Origin: Psychrobacillus sp044762745
Lineage (GTDB): Bacteria; Bacillota; Bacilli; Bacillales_A; Planococcaceae
Direction of reading: 5' to 3'
Length of the DNA: 64,000 nt
NCBI RefSeq assembly: GCF_044762745.1
Contig: NZ_JBIWEX010000018.1
Span: 1-64,000 of the forward strand
Below the pieces are notes generated by a model that was given only the letters and a program-made list of their open reading frames with translations, was not told the DNA's origin and ran no database searches. A program made the translations under genes and the position numbers. Below, piece by piece: positions 34,745 to 44,570 of this stretch (position 1 is its first letter; every line of letters begins with the position of its first letter).

Positions 34745-34805
34745 TATAAGCAACTATATTTAAATAAAAGCATAATGTCAACAATAAATTTTAGGAGACT
34801 AAAAA

Positions 34806-35852
34806 ATGAATGATATATTTGATGTAACGATTATTGGCGGTGGACCAGCTGGATTGTATTCTGCGTTCTATAGTGGGTTACGGGAATTGAAAACAAAGAT
34901 TATCGAGTTTCAACCTCATTTAGGTGGGAAAATACATGTTTATCCTGAGAAAATGATTTGGGATGTAGGTGGGCAAACGCCAATTTCTGGAGAACGATTA
35001 ATTGAACAATTAGTACAACAAGGTCTTACTTTTGATCCAGAAGTTGTGTTAAATGAGAAAGTGGAGTCTATCACACAAAACGAACAACGTATTTTTTGTT
35101 TAAAGTCAGCTTCGGGTCAAATGCATTATTCTAAAACAATTATTTTAGCGGTAGGTGGGGGAATCCTAAATCCTTTGAAGTTAGATATCGAAGGTGCAGA
35201 GCGATTCGAAGTAAGCAATTTACATTACACCGTAAAGTCTATTCAACGATTTAAAGATAAAACTGTTGTTATTTCTGGAGGAGGAAATTCAGCAGTGGAT
35301 TGGGCAAATGAATTAGAGCCTATCGCTAAGAAAGTTTATGTGACATATCGAAAAGATGGTTTGAATGGACATGAAGCACAGGTTAGCCAATTATTATCAA
35401 GCTCAGCTACATGTTTTTTTAATACTTCCATATCCAAGCTAATCGCCTCTAAAAGTCATGATGTAGTTGAAAAGGTAGCTCTAACAAACCATGAAACTGG
35501 AGAAATAACTTTTTTAGAAATAGATGAAGTGGTTATTAATCATGGATACGAAAGGGAAGCCGAGCTTCTGAAAAATAGTGAAGTGAATATTGCGATGGTA
35601 GAGGACTTCTATGTGGACGGCACAAGTATGAGCGAATCGTCTGTGGAAGGTATTTATGCAGCAGGTGATATTTTAGCACATCCCGGAAAATTGCATCTAA
35701 TAGCAGGTACATTTCATGATGCAGCAAATGCAGTAAACAAAGCGAAACAATTCCTACAACCAGATGCGCATAAAATGGCGATGGTCTCTTCGCATAATGA
35801 TGTGTTTAAAGAAAAAAATAAACAGTTGATCAAGCAGCTAATATATAGGTAA
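34806..35852 (+). CDS. Ferredoxin/flavodoxin-NADP reductase-like protein (YcgT/YumC type)
   Basis: This 348-residue FAD and NADPH-binding oxidoreductase of the thioredoxin-reductase-like (type 2) FNR family lacks a CxxC pair. FAD site: IIGGGPAGLYSA (residues 9-20). NADPH site: VISGGGNSAVDWA. The late AAGDI motif (YAAGDILAHPGK) is present. B. subtilis YcgT and YumC share this form. Divergence from a Fur-controlled siderophore importer suggests it supplies electrons for release of iron from the imported ferri-siderophore; that role is inferred. AGGAGAC precedes ATG 34806. Confidence 0.83.
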   Translation: MNDIFDVTIIGGGPAGLYSAFYSGLRELKTKIIEFQPHLGGKIHVYPEKMIWDVGGQTPISGERLIEQLVQQGLTFDPEVVLNEKVESITQNEQRIFCLKSASGQMHYSKTIILAVGGGILNPLKLDIEGAERFEVSNLHYTVKSIQRFKDKTVVISGGGNSAVDWANELEPIAKKVYVTYRKDGLNGHEAQVSQLLSSSATCFFNTSISKLIASKSHDVVEKVALTNHETGEITFLEIDEVVINHGYEREAELLKNSEVNIAMVEDFYVDGTSMSESSVEGIYAAGDILAHPGKLHLIAGTFHDAANAVNKAKQFLQPDAHKMAMVSSHNDVFKEKNKQLIKQLIYR

Positions 35853-35863
35853 TAAAGAGAAAA

Positions 35864-35901
35864 GGTTGCTCCCATGTAAAATAATCTACAAGGGAGCAAC
35901 C
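35864..35901. terminator. Probable terminator hairpin
   Basis: GGTTGCTCCC (35864-35873) and GGGAGCAACC (35892-35901) make a 10-bp stem just after the reductase stop. The plus-strand U-run is weak (ATTAATG); the minus-strand side is T-rich. Confidence 0.55.
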
Positions 35902-35927
35902 ATTAATGGGTGAATAAATAAGAGATA

Positions 35928-36256
35928 TTGCGTTTTAGGATCAGTGCGTCATAAGGAAGTTACGGCTTGGATTTCCGCTACAGAGCGAACGCTTTCCGCG
36001 GGGTGAGCGATGAGCCATCACCGACGCTACGCGTACGATGTGATGGCTCATCTGTCTCACTCATCCCGTTGGAGTCGCCGCCCTTTCGCTTCAATCCCAT
36101 AAAAACAATTTAGATCTTTGATAGCTGCAGATGCCAAATCAGCAAGAACTTCCCATTGATTGAAGCGGAAGGCGGCAACGCCCGCGGAAAGCGTCCGCCT
36201 GCAGTGGAAATCGTAGCGGTCACTTAATAGAGCTATTTAAGACGCATTATTCCTAT
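35928..36256. repeat. Dispersed MITE-like element, copy c (core deleted)
   Basis: A short form of about 330 bp has the palindromic left arm (TTTCCGCGGGGTGAGCGATG at about 35995-36014, then a GATGAGCCATC / GATGGCTCATC hairpin), a short linker instead of the TTGCT core, and a right arm ending GACGCATTATTCCTAT (36241-36256). The rest of 35902-36271 shows no gene. Confidence 0.72.
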
Positions 36257-36271
36257 TAAGGGTATTTTTTG

Positions 36272-37294
36272 CTACCATTTCGCTTTGCGTTCTTCGATAC
36301 AACCTAACATTTCACGGATATGCAAAAGAGGGCCGTTTTCTAATTGAATTTTGCCATTATAGTAACCCATCATCTGATGGATTTCAGAAGAGGCGAGTTT
36401 TATATCCGTTTTTGCAGTTCTGTGGAAAAAGGGGGTAAATGTTAAATCTACTTCTTTTGAAAATTTGGTTTTCACTTGCCAAGGTAACATGAAATCTTTT
36501 GTATCATAGGTAAACAATAAGTCCTCATGTATTTTCGTTAGTTTTCCATCTATAATAATTGCATTTTCGGTCATGCCTGTACCATCTGTCCATTTCCCGC
36601 CAAAGTTTAACCCAATACGTCTAAGTCCAATACGTTGAGAAGCGAACCCCCAATTCCACGCTGCTTCTCTAGGCAGAACCCCTCTACTGTAATCGAGTAC
36701 GGCAAAGTTATCCTCCGCTTGAAAGGAATAACGAGAGTCGCCCATTTTTACAAATCCAGAAGTGGGCAATATATGATGTTTTGCTGTAAATTGAAATTGT
36801 GTTCGATTCCAAGGGATCACTACATTCAAAGAATCATCTTCTAAAGGATGTGAAATATGTAAATCAGCATGCAAAAAGTCTCCATCAAAATCAGGTATTG
36901 TAATAGTCATATGCGTTTCGTTTTGTATATATAATAGTTGGATAGACATCTCCTTCGAGTGGAGATGAAGACTTTCTAAAACGTTCGTAGGCATTTTTAC
37001 TTTATTGCCGAAAGGTATGGTAACTGTTTTTTCTACAAATCGTTGTGTTTCATAATTTAGAAAATATACATAGCAAATTGCGGCATAATCTAAATGACTA
37101 ATGGTTGCAGAAAAGAGTATATCATCTCCAAAGACACACCAATAATTCCACTTTTTCTTCCGCATATAATGACCTTTTAAATTGCTCTCAATAATTGGTT
37201 TTTTGGCATATCCAATTGCCTTTGGATTCAAATTACCCTTTTCATCGCATAGTAAAGTCGACTCGGTAATTTCTTTTTCTGCATGCTGTATCAC
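36272..37294 (-). CDS. DUF2804 family protein
   Basis: This 340-residue protein matches DUF2804, a conserved domain of unknown function with a beta-rich fold. Family-like segments are WNYWCVFGDDILFS, LDYSRGVLPREAAWNWG and GLNFGGKWTDGTGMTENA. No signal peptide or membrane segment is seen. The start is GTG 37294, after AAAGGAAG. The family is sometimes discussed as lipocalin-like, but no activity is established. Single gene next to element copy c. Confidence 0.8.
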   Translation of the reverse strand: MIQHAEKEITESTLLCDEKGNLNPKAIGYAKKPIIESNLKGHYMRKKKWNYWCVFGDDILFSATISHLDYAAICYVYFLNYETQRFVEKTVTIPFGNKVKMPTNVLESLHLHSKEMSIQLLYIQNETHMTITIPDFDGDFLHADLHISHPLEDDSLNVVIPWNRTQFQFTAKHHILPTSGFVKMGDSRYSFQAEDNFAVLDYSRGVLPREAAWNWGFASQRIGLRRIGLNFGGKWTDGTGMTENAIIIDGKLTKIHEDLLFTYDTKDFMLPWQVKTKFSKEVDLTFTPFFHRTAKTDIKLASSEIHQMMGYYNGKIQLENGPLLHIREMLGCIEERKAKW

Positions 37295-37470
37295 TAGCCA
37301 TCTTCCTTTCTGAAAAGTAGGTTACCATCTCAAAAAAATCAATTACGCCTTGGCATAATCTGTGACATCCGCTGGAGGCTTAATTTTTGTTGAAAAAATT
37401 AAATTCATTGACTCAATACTAGCATATAATTCCCTTGAAATCATATAAACAAATAGAAGGAGGTTGAAAA

Positions 37471-37959
37471 TTGGCAACTTATAACCGCGATGCTGCGGTA
37501 GCTTATGCCCAAAAGTGGTGGAATAGCCACAATCCCAAGTTTCCTATTTTTGATGTGGATTGTACCAATTATATTTCACAATGCTTATTTGCCGGTGGTG
37601 CCCCTATGAGAGGACAATATAATCGAGGAAGAGGATGGTGGTTAGGGAATAACACTTGGAGTTATAGTTGGAGTACGCCTCATTCTTTACGCTGGTATTT
37701 GGCAGGTTCTACAAAAGGATTACAGGCAACTCAAGTGGATTCACCTACAAAACTAATCCTAGGCGATCTGATTTTTTATGACTTTGAAGGGGATGGGAGA
37801 TACGACCATTCGACGATTGTTACGAGCGTTCAAGATGGCATTCCTTATGTAAATGCGCATACGAATAATAGTCGAAACAGACATTGGAGTTATGCAGATT
37901 CCTATGCACATACACCAAATACGAAATATGTCTTTTTTCATGTTAAAGACCAATTCTAA
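37471..37959 (+). CDS. Amidase-domain protein (PF12671-type)
   Basis: This 162-residue protein forms a single NlpC/CHAP-like putative amidase domain. Catalytic candidates are Cys in DVDCTNYISQ (about residue 30), His in YDHSTIV and the polar NAHTNN segment. It lacks a signal peptide in this form, unlike many secreted relatives, so it may be spore or cytosol-located, or released otherwise. The start is TTG 37471 with AAGGAGG upstream. Peptidoglycan hydrolysis is inferred from the family. It ends in a bidirectional terminator. Confidence 0.8.
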   Translation: MATYNRDAAVAYAQKWWNSHNPKFPIFDVDCTNYISQCLFAGGAPMRGQYNRGRGWWLGNNTWSYSWSTPHSLRWYLAGSTKGLQATQVDSPTKLILGDLIFYDFEGDGRYDHSTIVTSVQDGIPYVNAHTNNSRNRHWSYADSYAHTPNTKYVFFHVKDQF

Positions 37960-37960
37960 T

Positions 37961-38006
37961 AGAAGAAGGGTAACTAAACGCTCATACGTTAGTTACCCTT
38001 CTTATT
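37961..38006. terminator. Bidirectional terminator
   Basis: AAGGGTAACTAA (37966-37977) and TTAGTTACCCTT (37989-38000), with CTTATT on one side and AGAAG-rich sequence on the other, serve the amidase and DegV genes. Confidence 0.8.
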
Positions 38007-38856
38007 ATGGTATATACCAAAGCACTGCTAATGTGTCTTCGCCTGCATGTACCGCTAAAGCTGTGCTAATTTCCCCAATCTCTATTTCGATATGAGGTGC
38101 TTGTAGTAAAATTGCATCTCTCAAACTTTCTGCTTTGTTTAGTGCATTTGCATGCATAATATTCACTAATTTGGCATCTTCTTGTTCAACCGATTCTACT
38201 ACTTTATTGATCAAATATTGTACTGCTTTTTTCTCGGAACGAACTTTATCCAGTTCTTGCAATTGTCCTTTGTCATTAATCTGAACGATTGGTTTTATTT
38301 TCAATAAACTACCTAAGTAGAACTGAGCACTACTCAATCTTCCACCTTTGTATAACTGCGTTAAGTTGCCAATTAAAATATAGTTTCGAAATTTTGATGC
38401 TTCTATTCGTAACTGAGCTGCGATTTCGTCGAAGGGTATGCCTTGGGTCTGCAGCTGAAGACCTTTTTCAACAAGACCTGTAATACCAGCAGACAAAGAA
38501 AGAGAATCGACGCATTCTATTTGAACTTCCGCTAGCTCGGCACCACTTAAAGAAGAAGCTATAGTCCCACTCAAACTACTTGTCACATGAATAGCAATGA
38601 TCGATTCATATTCCGCACTTAGTTTTGTATAAAGTTCTGCAAATTCACCAGCGGATGGTTGGGAAGTTTTTACGGGATTCGTCTCGTTGCGAATATGCTC
38701 ATACAGCTGTTCAGACGTTAAATCGACACCATCTACATACTGTTGTTGCCCGAAATGAATATTAAGCGGAATTACATAAACATCTGAATGGTTTTTTAAT
38801 AGAGAATTTATATAGGCGCTACTATCGACAACCCAAGCAATTTTTTTCAAAGTCAT
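38005..38856 (-). CDS. DegV-family fatty-acid-binding protein
   Basis: This 283-residue DegV (FakB-type) protein begins IAWVVDSSAY, which holds the fatty-acid carboxylate-binding Ser, followed by TSQPSAGEF and SSLSGTIASS, the usual binding loops. FakB proteins present fatty acids to the FakA kinase. No FakA gene is in the window. ATG 38856 with an AGATAGGA ribosome site 8 bp away is chosen over ATG 38865. Monocistronic. Confidence 0.85.
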   Translation of the reverse strand: MTLKKIAWVVDSSAYINSLLKNHSDVYVIPLNIHFGQQQYVDGVDLTSEQLYEHIRNETNPVKTSQPSAGEFAELYTKLSAEYESIIAIHVTSSLSGTIASSLSGAELAEVQIECVDSLSLSAGITGLVEKGLQLQTQGIPFDEIAAQLRIEASKFRNYILIGNLTQLYKGGRLSSAQFYLGSLLKIKPIVQINDKGQLQELDKVRSEKKAVQYLINKVVESVEQEDAKLVNIMHANALNKAESLRDAILLQAPHIEIEIGEISTALAVHAGEDTLAVLWYIP

Positions 38857-38965
38857 GTTAGACATCCTATCTCATACATTATTTATTTAATAGTAATTAT
38901 ACCATATTAAATAATCCGTTATGCATGTGAATAGTAAAAAGTACTATTTGTGGAATAGTAACTGT

Positions 38966-39532
38966 TTAGTTTTTCCACCAGCGTGCTTCCCATGATTCTA
39001 AAGCGTCCAATCGATGACGATATAGAATGAGCAGGATTGCAATAGAAAGTGGCCATGAATACGTATATGCAGGGATTATCCAGCATAAAATAGCGTATGT
39101 ACTAAAGGTGATTAACATACTTAATGTGGCACTTCTTAATAATGCGATCATCATTATAAAGCATGCAGCCATGATGCCGAATAACGACAGATTTAAAACG
39201 AGCGCGACTCCTATAAAAGTAGCAATTCCTTTCCCACCTTTAAATTGAAGCCAAAAAGGAAACATGTGGCCGACAATTCCCCAAAAGCCCGCAATGGCAA
39301 TAATCTCTAAAGAAAAATGGAAATGAAAACCGATATATAGGATGAGTACACCTTTAAGCGCATCTCCTAAAAATGTTAATAGAAATGCAGTTTTTCCAAG
39401 GACTGCACCGGCATTTCTAGCTCCCAAGTTTCCGCTACGCATGGTACGTAAATCTGTTTTTTTCCATTTTCCAATCCACCAAGCAGTAAGAAAAGTACCG
39501 ATAAAATAACTGACGATCCAATAAAGGAGCAT
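38966..39532 (-). CDS. PlsY-like glycerol-3-phosphate acyltransferase
   Basis: This 188-residue polytopic membrane protein has PlsY motifs: SGNLGARNAG (residues 33-42), GDALKG and HMFPFWLQFKGGKGIAT. PlsY makes lysophosphatidate from acyl-phosphate. Bacillales often carry a main plsY elsewhere, so this may be a paralogue; its sequence departs from typical PlsY in the first motif (GARNAG for G.TN). ATG 39532 follows GAGGTGAT. Single gene. Confidence 0.78.
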   Translation of the reverse strand: MLLYWIVSYFIGTFLTAWWIGKWKKTDLRTMRSGNLGARNAGAVLGKTAFLLTFLGDALKGVLILYIGFHFHFSLEIIAIAGFWGIVGHMFPFWLQFKGGKGIATFIGVALVLNLSLFGIMAACFIMMIALLRSATLSMLITFSTYAILCWIIPAYTYSWPLSIAILLILYRHRLDALESWEARWWKN

Positions 39533-39643
39533 ATGATCACCTCAAATTGTTTGGTTGTAAAATAGCAACCCTTTTAATATAATGCTTAACTTGGTATGAT
39601 GTTAGTAATAATTGATGCTAAAGAAAAGGGAGTTTTTCATACA

Positions 39644-40216
39644 ATGATGCAACAATCATTAACTATTCGAGATGCAATTGTTCAAAGAAGGTCCATCAAG
39701 GCATTTAATGGGCAACCCGTGGAAAGAGATATATTACTTTCTATTATGGAAGATTCCATTTGGGCACCGAACCATCAAAATAGACAACCGTGGAGATTTG
39801 TCGTTGCTTGTGGCAAAGAACTTTTAGATTTATATGATATGTTAAAAGAGTTCGCTATTCCAAAGTGGAAAGAGCTGACGAATGAAGAATTAGAAAAACA
39901 AATGAAAAAGTTTACAAATCCGGGGGGCTATATTTTTGTCATTGTCCCGGAAGATGCACGTCAAAAAGAGCGTTTAGAAGATTATGCTGCTGCCAGTATG
40001 CTTATTCAAAATATCCAATTGCTTGCATGGGACCGTGGCATTGGTTCATGTTGGAAAACACCAGGCTATTTAGATAATCCTAAATTCCGTGAAGCGCTTG
40101 GGGTTAAACAAGGAGAACGCATCATCAGTATGTTACAAGTTGGCTATTTTGACGAAATGCCAAAACCGAAAGAACGTAAACATGTGGATGAACTAGTCAC
40201 GATATTCGGTGAATAA
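39644..40216 (+). CDS. Nitroreductase-family flavoprotein
   Basis: This 190-residue FMN-dependent oxidoreductase has the FMN-binding QRRSIKAFNG near the N-terminus, WAPNHQNRQPWRFVV and a C-terminal GYFDEMPKPKERK. It resembles YdjA/YdgI-type single-domain nitroreductases rather than MhqN. The ATG at 39644 is 11 bp after AAGGGAG, a somewhat long spacing; earlier ATGs lack a ribosome site. Substrate unknown. Followed by a strong terminator. Confidence 0.82.
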   Translation: MMQQSLTIRDAIVQRRSIKAFNGQPVERDILLSIMEDSIWAPNHQNRQPWRFVVACGKELLDLYDMLKEFAIPKWKELTNEELEKQMKKFTNPGGYIFVIVPEDARQKERLEDYAAASMLIQNIQLLAWDRGIGSCWKTPGYLDNPKFREALGVKQGERIISMLQVGYFDEMPKPKERKHVDELVTIFGE

Positions 40217-40217
40217 A

Positions 40218-40260
40218 AGAAGAGCTATCTCCTCAGCGAGGGGGATAGCTCTATTTTTTT
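40218..40260 (+). terminator. Intrinsic terminator
   Basis: AGAGCTATC (40221-40229) and GATAGCTCT (40244-40252) form a stem followed by ATTTTTTT. It may also serve the convergent dipeptidase gene. Confidence 0.82.
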
Positions 40261-40275
40261 CCGGTACATAACTTG

Positions 40276-41673
40276 TTATTTTTTTAGTTGTTCTTTGGAT
40301 AAATCGGCTAGTTCGTAGTAATAATCACCAATAACTCGTAGACCTTGGTCAAAGTTTTCTAAATGGAAATGCTCGTTTGGTGCATGGAAATTCTCAGATG
40401 ATAATCCGAAGCCCATTAATACTACTGGCAAGCCAAGAATTTCATCAAATGCAGCTACGATTGGGATAGAACCACCACCACGCGTATAGGCAGTTGGAAC
40501 ATTATACACTTTTTCGTAACTCCGGCCGGCCGCTTGAATCGCAGGATGGTCAAATGGTGTGATAAAAGGTTTTCCTTTATCAAATTCAGTGACAGTAACT
40601 GTAACACCAGTCGGTTTATTTTTTTCAATATGCGCTTTTAGTTTTGCTACGATTTCCTCTGGATCTTGATCTGGTACTAAACGGCAAGTAATTTTGGCTC
40701 CAGCTTCACTCGGTAATACTGTTTTAATGCCTTCACCAGAAAATCCTCCGAACACACCATTCACTTCAAGCGTCGGGCGAGTCCAAACACGCTCTAAATG
40801 AGAAAAGCCTTTTTCACCGAATAGCTCGTCAACCCCAACTTCTTTTTTCAATTCTTCCTCGTCGAATCCAAGTGCTTTGTATGCTTCACGTTCTTCATCT
40901 AATAACGGACGTACATTTTCATAAAATCCTTCTACTTGAATTGTACCTTCTGCATCACGGAAAGAATCTAAAACTGATACGAGGGCGTGGATAGAGTTTT
41001 GAACGCCACCACCATAAAGACCCGAATGCAGATCTCCTTTAGCTCCTTTTACGTCAATCTGAACGCCACAAAGTCCGCGTAACCCGTAGCATACAGCGGG
41101 TTGTCCCGGTCCTTGCATGCCTGTATCGGAAATGACGATTACATCTGCAGCAAGCTTTTCTTTATTTTCTTCAATATAAGCTTCTAAGTTTGGACTACCA
41201 ACTTCTTCTTCGCCTTCGATTAAAAATTTTACGTTCACAGGAAGGGATCCCTCTGTTTGAAGAAGTGCTTCCACTGCTTTCACATGCATGAACACTTGAC
41301 CTTTATCGTCACTCGCACCACGAGCATATAATTTGTTGTCACGCACTTCTGGTTCAAACGGTTCTGACTCCCAAAGATTTAGTGGATCAACAGGTTGCAC
41401 ATCATAATGTCCATAAACAAGAATGGTTGGTTTGTCATCTGCATGTAGCCAGTCCGCATATACTACGGGATGGCCCTTTGTTTTATCGATGACTACGTTT
41501 TCTAAGCCGGCTTTCGAGAAAGAATCTGCCAGCCACTCAGCCCCTTTTTGCATATCTTCTTTGTGCTCAGATAAGGAAGAAATACTAGGTATGCGTAAAA
41601 ATTGTTTTAATTCATTTAAATGTACTTCTCGTTTTTCTGTAAAGTAATTATTTAACGCTGTCAAATGGCTCAC
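40276..41673 (-). CDS. M20-family dipeptidase
   Basis: This 465-residue zinc peptidase of the M20 dipeptidase group (carnosinase/PepV-like) has metal motifs VYGHYDVQP, GASDDKGQ, EGEEEVGSPN and a final NEHFHLENF. The lid domain spans about residues 215-375. It should cleave dipeptides in the cytosol. The GTG start at 41673 follows AAAAGAGG at 7 bp and is preferred over the longer open frame. Monocistronic. Confidence 0.86.
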   Translation of the reverse strand: MSHLTALNNYFTEKREVHLNELKQFLRIPSISSLSEHKEDMQKGAEWLADSFSKAGLENVVIDKTKGHPVVYADWLHADDKPTILVYGHYDVQPVDPLNLWESEPFEPEVRDNKLYARGASDDKGQVFMHVKAVEALLQTEGSLPVNVKFLIEGEEEVGSPNLEAYIEENKEKLAADVIVISDTGMQGPGQPAVCYGLRGLCGVQIDVKGAKGDLHSGLYGGGVQNSIHALVSVLDSFRDAEGTIQVEGFYENVRPLLDEEREAYKALGFDEEELKKEVGVDELFGEKGFSHLERVWTRPTLEVNGVFGGFSGEGIKTVLPSEAGAKITCRLVPDQDPEEIVAKLKAHIEKNKPTGVTVTVTEFDKGKPFITPFDHPAIQAAGRSYEKVYNVPTAYTRGGGSIPIVAAFDEILGLPVVLMGFGLSSENFHAPNEHFHLENFDQGLRVIGDYYYELADLSKEQLKK

Positions 41674-41806
41674 TTGAATTCCTCTTTTCATAAAATTTCG
41701 TGAATAGAAATAGTATAGCATAAGAATTGTGACAACTAAAATCCGAATATGCTATAGTAATAAAAAGAAATACGGAACGATGTTATTATTTTAGGAGGAT
41801 ACAAAA

Positions 41807-43072
41807 TTGTACATAGAATTTGTACTATTAGCAGTTGCATTACTTGTTTCATTCTTTTTATCGGGAAGTGAAACCGCTTTAATGACAGTGAATAGGATGA
41901 AGGTCCGACTGCGTGCTGAACAAGGAGATAGAGCTGCCAAAGACTTGCTCGTTCTATTAACAAGGTCGGACCGAATGATTGTTACCATATTAATAGGCAA
42001 CACGATTGCCAATGTGGCAATGACTGTTTTAGTCATCCTCATTGCTGAACATTATGAGTGGAATATTGTTTGGTCTGTTATCGTACTGACCGTAATCATT
42101 ATTTTATTTGCGGAAGTACTCCCAAAAACAATCGCCGCAACTTTTTCGGAAAAAATCGTGTATATCGTTGCGCCAATAATTCGATTATTGATCGGATTAT
42201 TAAGACCATTATCATTTTTAGTTGCTAAATTTATCAACACGATTATCCGCATCGGGTCTAAAGGGGCTATAAAGGAAACGATCATTACGAAAGAAGAATT
42301 TATGAATATGGTCGATATAGCATCAACGAACGGTACATTCGAAGACGAAGAATCCGAACGGATAAAAGGCATACTCGATTTTCCAAATAAAGACGTATCG
42401 GACGTCTTATTTACACATCGGACTGAAATGGTTGCATTGCCTATAGAATCTACGTATGAAGAGGTGCGGGATACTATACTCGAGCACTCCTATACGAGAT
42501 ATCCTGTATATAATGAAAACTTAGACACGGTTGTCGGGATGTTTTATTCGAAAAAGCTAATAGAATGGTCCATGGATCCATCACTTCCACTCGAAACGCT
42601 TATTGATATAGAACCACTGTTTGTCGTACAAACATTGAGCGTGGAGAAAGTATTTGAGCTGATGCTCACACATAAAAAGCATATGGCAATCGTTTTAGAT
42701 GAATATGGGGGTACGCTTGGAATTGTCACCCACGAAGATTTAATCGAAGAAATGATCGGGCAAGAAATAGAAGATGAAACAGATGATGATGAAGAAATAT
42801 TAATTCATGAAATGACGGAAAGTCGTCTGATCTGTGCAGGTCGCGTGGAAATCGAAGAAGTAAATTTACTGTTTAATTTATCTATTGTAAACGAAAATGA
42901 AACAATCGGAGGCTTCGTACTAGACCAGCTAGGGCATGTACCAGAAGAAGGCGAGCAATTTACTTACGAGAATTTATTATTTGAAATTAATGAAATGGAT
43001 CGTAGTCGAATTGTGACGTTAACGATTACGAAAAGAGAAGAACCAGAAGAACATGAAGCGCAAGAGGAATAG
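41807..43072 (+). CDS. CorC/HlyC-type CNNM transporter-associated protein
   Basis: This 421-residue protein has a CNNM (DUF21) membrane domain of four helices (about 1-175), paired CBS domains (about 200-330) and a C-terminal CorC_HlyC domain. SGSETALMTVNRMKVR, the usual start of the DUF21 domain, is intact, as is DEYGGTLGIVTHEDLIEE. Such proteins are linked to magnesium and cobalt efflux. TTG 41807 has AGGAGG upstream. The acidic C-terminal tail is normal. A terminator follows. Confidence 0.87.
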   Translation: MYIEFVLLAVALLVSFFLSGSETALMTVNRMKVRLRAEQGDRAAKDLLVLLTRSDRMIVTILIGNTIANVAMTVLVILIAEHYEWNIVWSVIVLTVIIILFAEVLPKTIAATFSEKIVYIVAPIIRLLIGLLRPLSFLVAKFINTIIRIGSKGAIKETIITKEEFMNMVDIASTNGTFEDEESERIKGILDFPNKDVSDVLFTHRTEMVALPIESTYEEVRDTILEHSYTRYPVYNENLDTVVGMFYSKKLIEWSMDPSLPLETLIDIEPLFVVQTLSVEKVFELMLTHKKHMAIVLDEYGGTLGIVTHEDLIEEMIGQEIEDETDDDEEILIHEMTESRLICAGRVEIEEVNLLFNLSIVNENETIGGFVLDQLGHVPEEGEQFTYENLLFEINEMDRSRIVTLTITKREEPEEHEAQEE

Positions 43073-43096
43073 CATTTCCTTTTGCGCTTTTTTTTA
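43056..43096 (+). terminator. Intrinsic terminator
   Basis: AAGCGCAA and TTGCGCTTT, with GAGGAA/TTCCT inside, form a hairpin across the stop codon, followed by T8. Confidence 0.75.
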
Positions 43097-43134
43097 GCTT
43101 AGGAAATTATAAGCTCTATGGCTTGTCGATAAGT

Positions 43135-43834
43135 ATAGGGATACTGCGTCGTAGTAAGCTCTATTAAGTGACCACTACGATTTTCGCTGCAGGCGGACGC
43201 TTTCCGCGGGCATGGCTTCAGCCTCCTCGTCGCTTGCGCTCCTGCGGGGTCTTCAGCTCATGCTATTCCCGCTGGAGTCGCCGCCTTCCGCTTCAATCAA
43301 TTGGAAAGGCTTCTTGATTTAGCGTCTGCAGTTATCAGAGATATAAATTGATCAGGTACTTGCACTGTTTATTCTATAAATTGCTGTCTCCAAATAAGGA
43401 GAGCATTTATTCGAATAAAGTACGTTTCATTTAGCTATTTAGTGTTATAACCTCTCGTATGCATGCCGTCTCACTTTACGTAAACTTATTAGGTGAACAA
43501 ATGGTTGCTTTCGCCAGCAATTTGGTTGCTCTCGTGCTGAATTGGTTGCTTTCAGGATAGAATTGATTGCTTTCACCAGTTGACTGATTGCCCTTAACCA
43601 TTTATTGGATTCCTTTATGGAAAATTATATATAAGTAAACAGTGTAGCTATTTACTAGCAAGCTCTATTGGATCGCAGCGGAAGGGCGGCGACTCCTGCA
43701 GGATGAGTGAGACAGATGAGCCATCGCAGGCGAACGCGTAGCGTCGGCGATGGCTCATCGCTCACCCGGCGGAAAGCGTCCGCCCTGCAGCGGAGATCCT
43801 AGTGGTAACTTACTTACGACGTAGTTTCCCTATT
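43135..43834. repeat. Dispersed MITE-like element, copy d (full length)
   Basis: About 700 bp. The left end is ATAGGGATACTGCGTCGTA and the right end is the inverse of TAGGGAAACTACGTCGTAA, so both termini agree. Left and right arms (about 175 bp each) hold GC-rich palindromes around GCGGAAAGCGTCCGCC. The core has the TTGCT motif at 43505, 43526, 43546, 43567 and 43588, spaced 21, 20, 21 and 21 bp, the same as in copy b. It accounts for the gene-free stretch 43097-44008; only the ECF promoter region remains. No transposase is encoded. Confidence 0.78.
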
Positions 43835-44008
43835 ATGCGTGACATACCAATTTTATTACTAATTTTCATTTCTCATATCGAGGCAGACATAGGTGCTTTC
43901 GCTTTTCTAACTTACACGATTGTAATTATATTGAAAGAGAATACGATGGAGGGTAAGGTTCGGGTTTGGCATTATATAGTTATAAAGAAAAGCCGAGCGG
44001 AGGAATAA

Positions 44009-44560
44009 ATGATGCAAGTTAAAATTGAAGAGATTTATGAAGAATATAACCGTTACATATATTATTTATGTTTGAAACTAACGAAAGATCAAATAGATGC
44101 AGAAGATCTAATGCAAGAATTATGGATGAAAGTTGTACGATATGAATCATATATGAAAGAAGTGGAACATGTAAAAGCTTGGTTAACGACAATTTGTATG
44201 AATACATTCCGTGACAAATACCGTAAGCAAGTAAGACGCAGCAAATACGTTGCAAACCAACCAGAACAACTAGATATATCCTTGTTAGATTTAATCGCTG
44301 CGGATGTTTTATCAGTGGAAGAGCAGTTAGAGAAAGAAGATGTCGGAGAAATTATTCGTTCGAAAGTTGCTGAGTTAGATGGCATTTACCAAAAAACAGT
44401 TATGTATTTTTATGTGCACCAGTTTTCATTAATCGAAATTGCAGAAGTGATGAAAGTGTCCATTGGTACAGTAAAATCACGACTATTTAGAGCGAAGCAA
44501 CGTTTAAAAGAGCTTATTATGAATGATGAAATTGCGAAAGATTCTTTAGTTTTAGCATAA
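44009..44560 (+). CDS. Orphan ECF-type RNA polymerase sigma factor
   Basis: This 183-residue sigma-70 family protein has region 2 (about 8-75, with DAEDLMQELWMKV) and region 4 (about 120-170, with EVMKVSIGTVKSRLFRAKQRLKE as the HTH). There is no visible anti-sigma gene next to it, unlike the pair at 50299-52114. ATG 44009 or 44012 follows CGGAGGA. It is bracketed by element copies d and e in the same orientation. Target genes unknown. Confidence 0.83.
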   Translation: MMQVKIEEIYEEYNRYIYYLCLKLTKDQIDAEDLMQELWMKVVRYESYMKEVEHVKAWLTTICMNTFRDKYRKQVRRSKYVANQPEQLDISLLDLIAADVLSVEEQLEKEDVGEIIRSKVAELDGIYQKTVMYFYVHQFSLIEIAEVMKVSIGTVKSRLFRAKQRLKELIMNDEIAKDSLVLA

Positions 44561-44570
44561 TAATGTGTAA

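Noticed and set aside
43802..44008. A 68-codon frame before the orphan sigma gene
   Set aside because: Its first third is the element right arm, and the rest is the promoter and ribosome-site region of the sigma gene.
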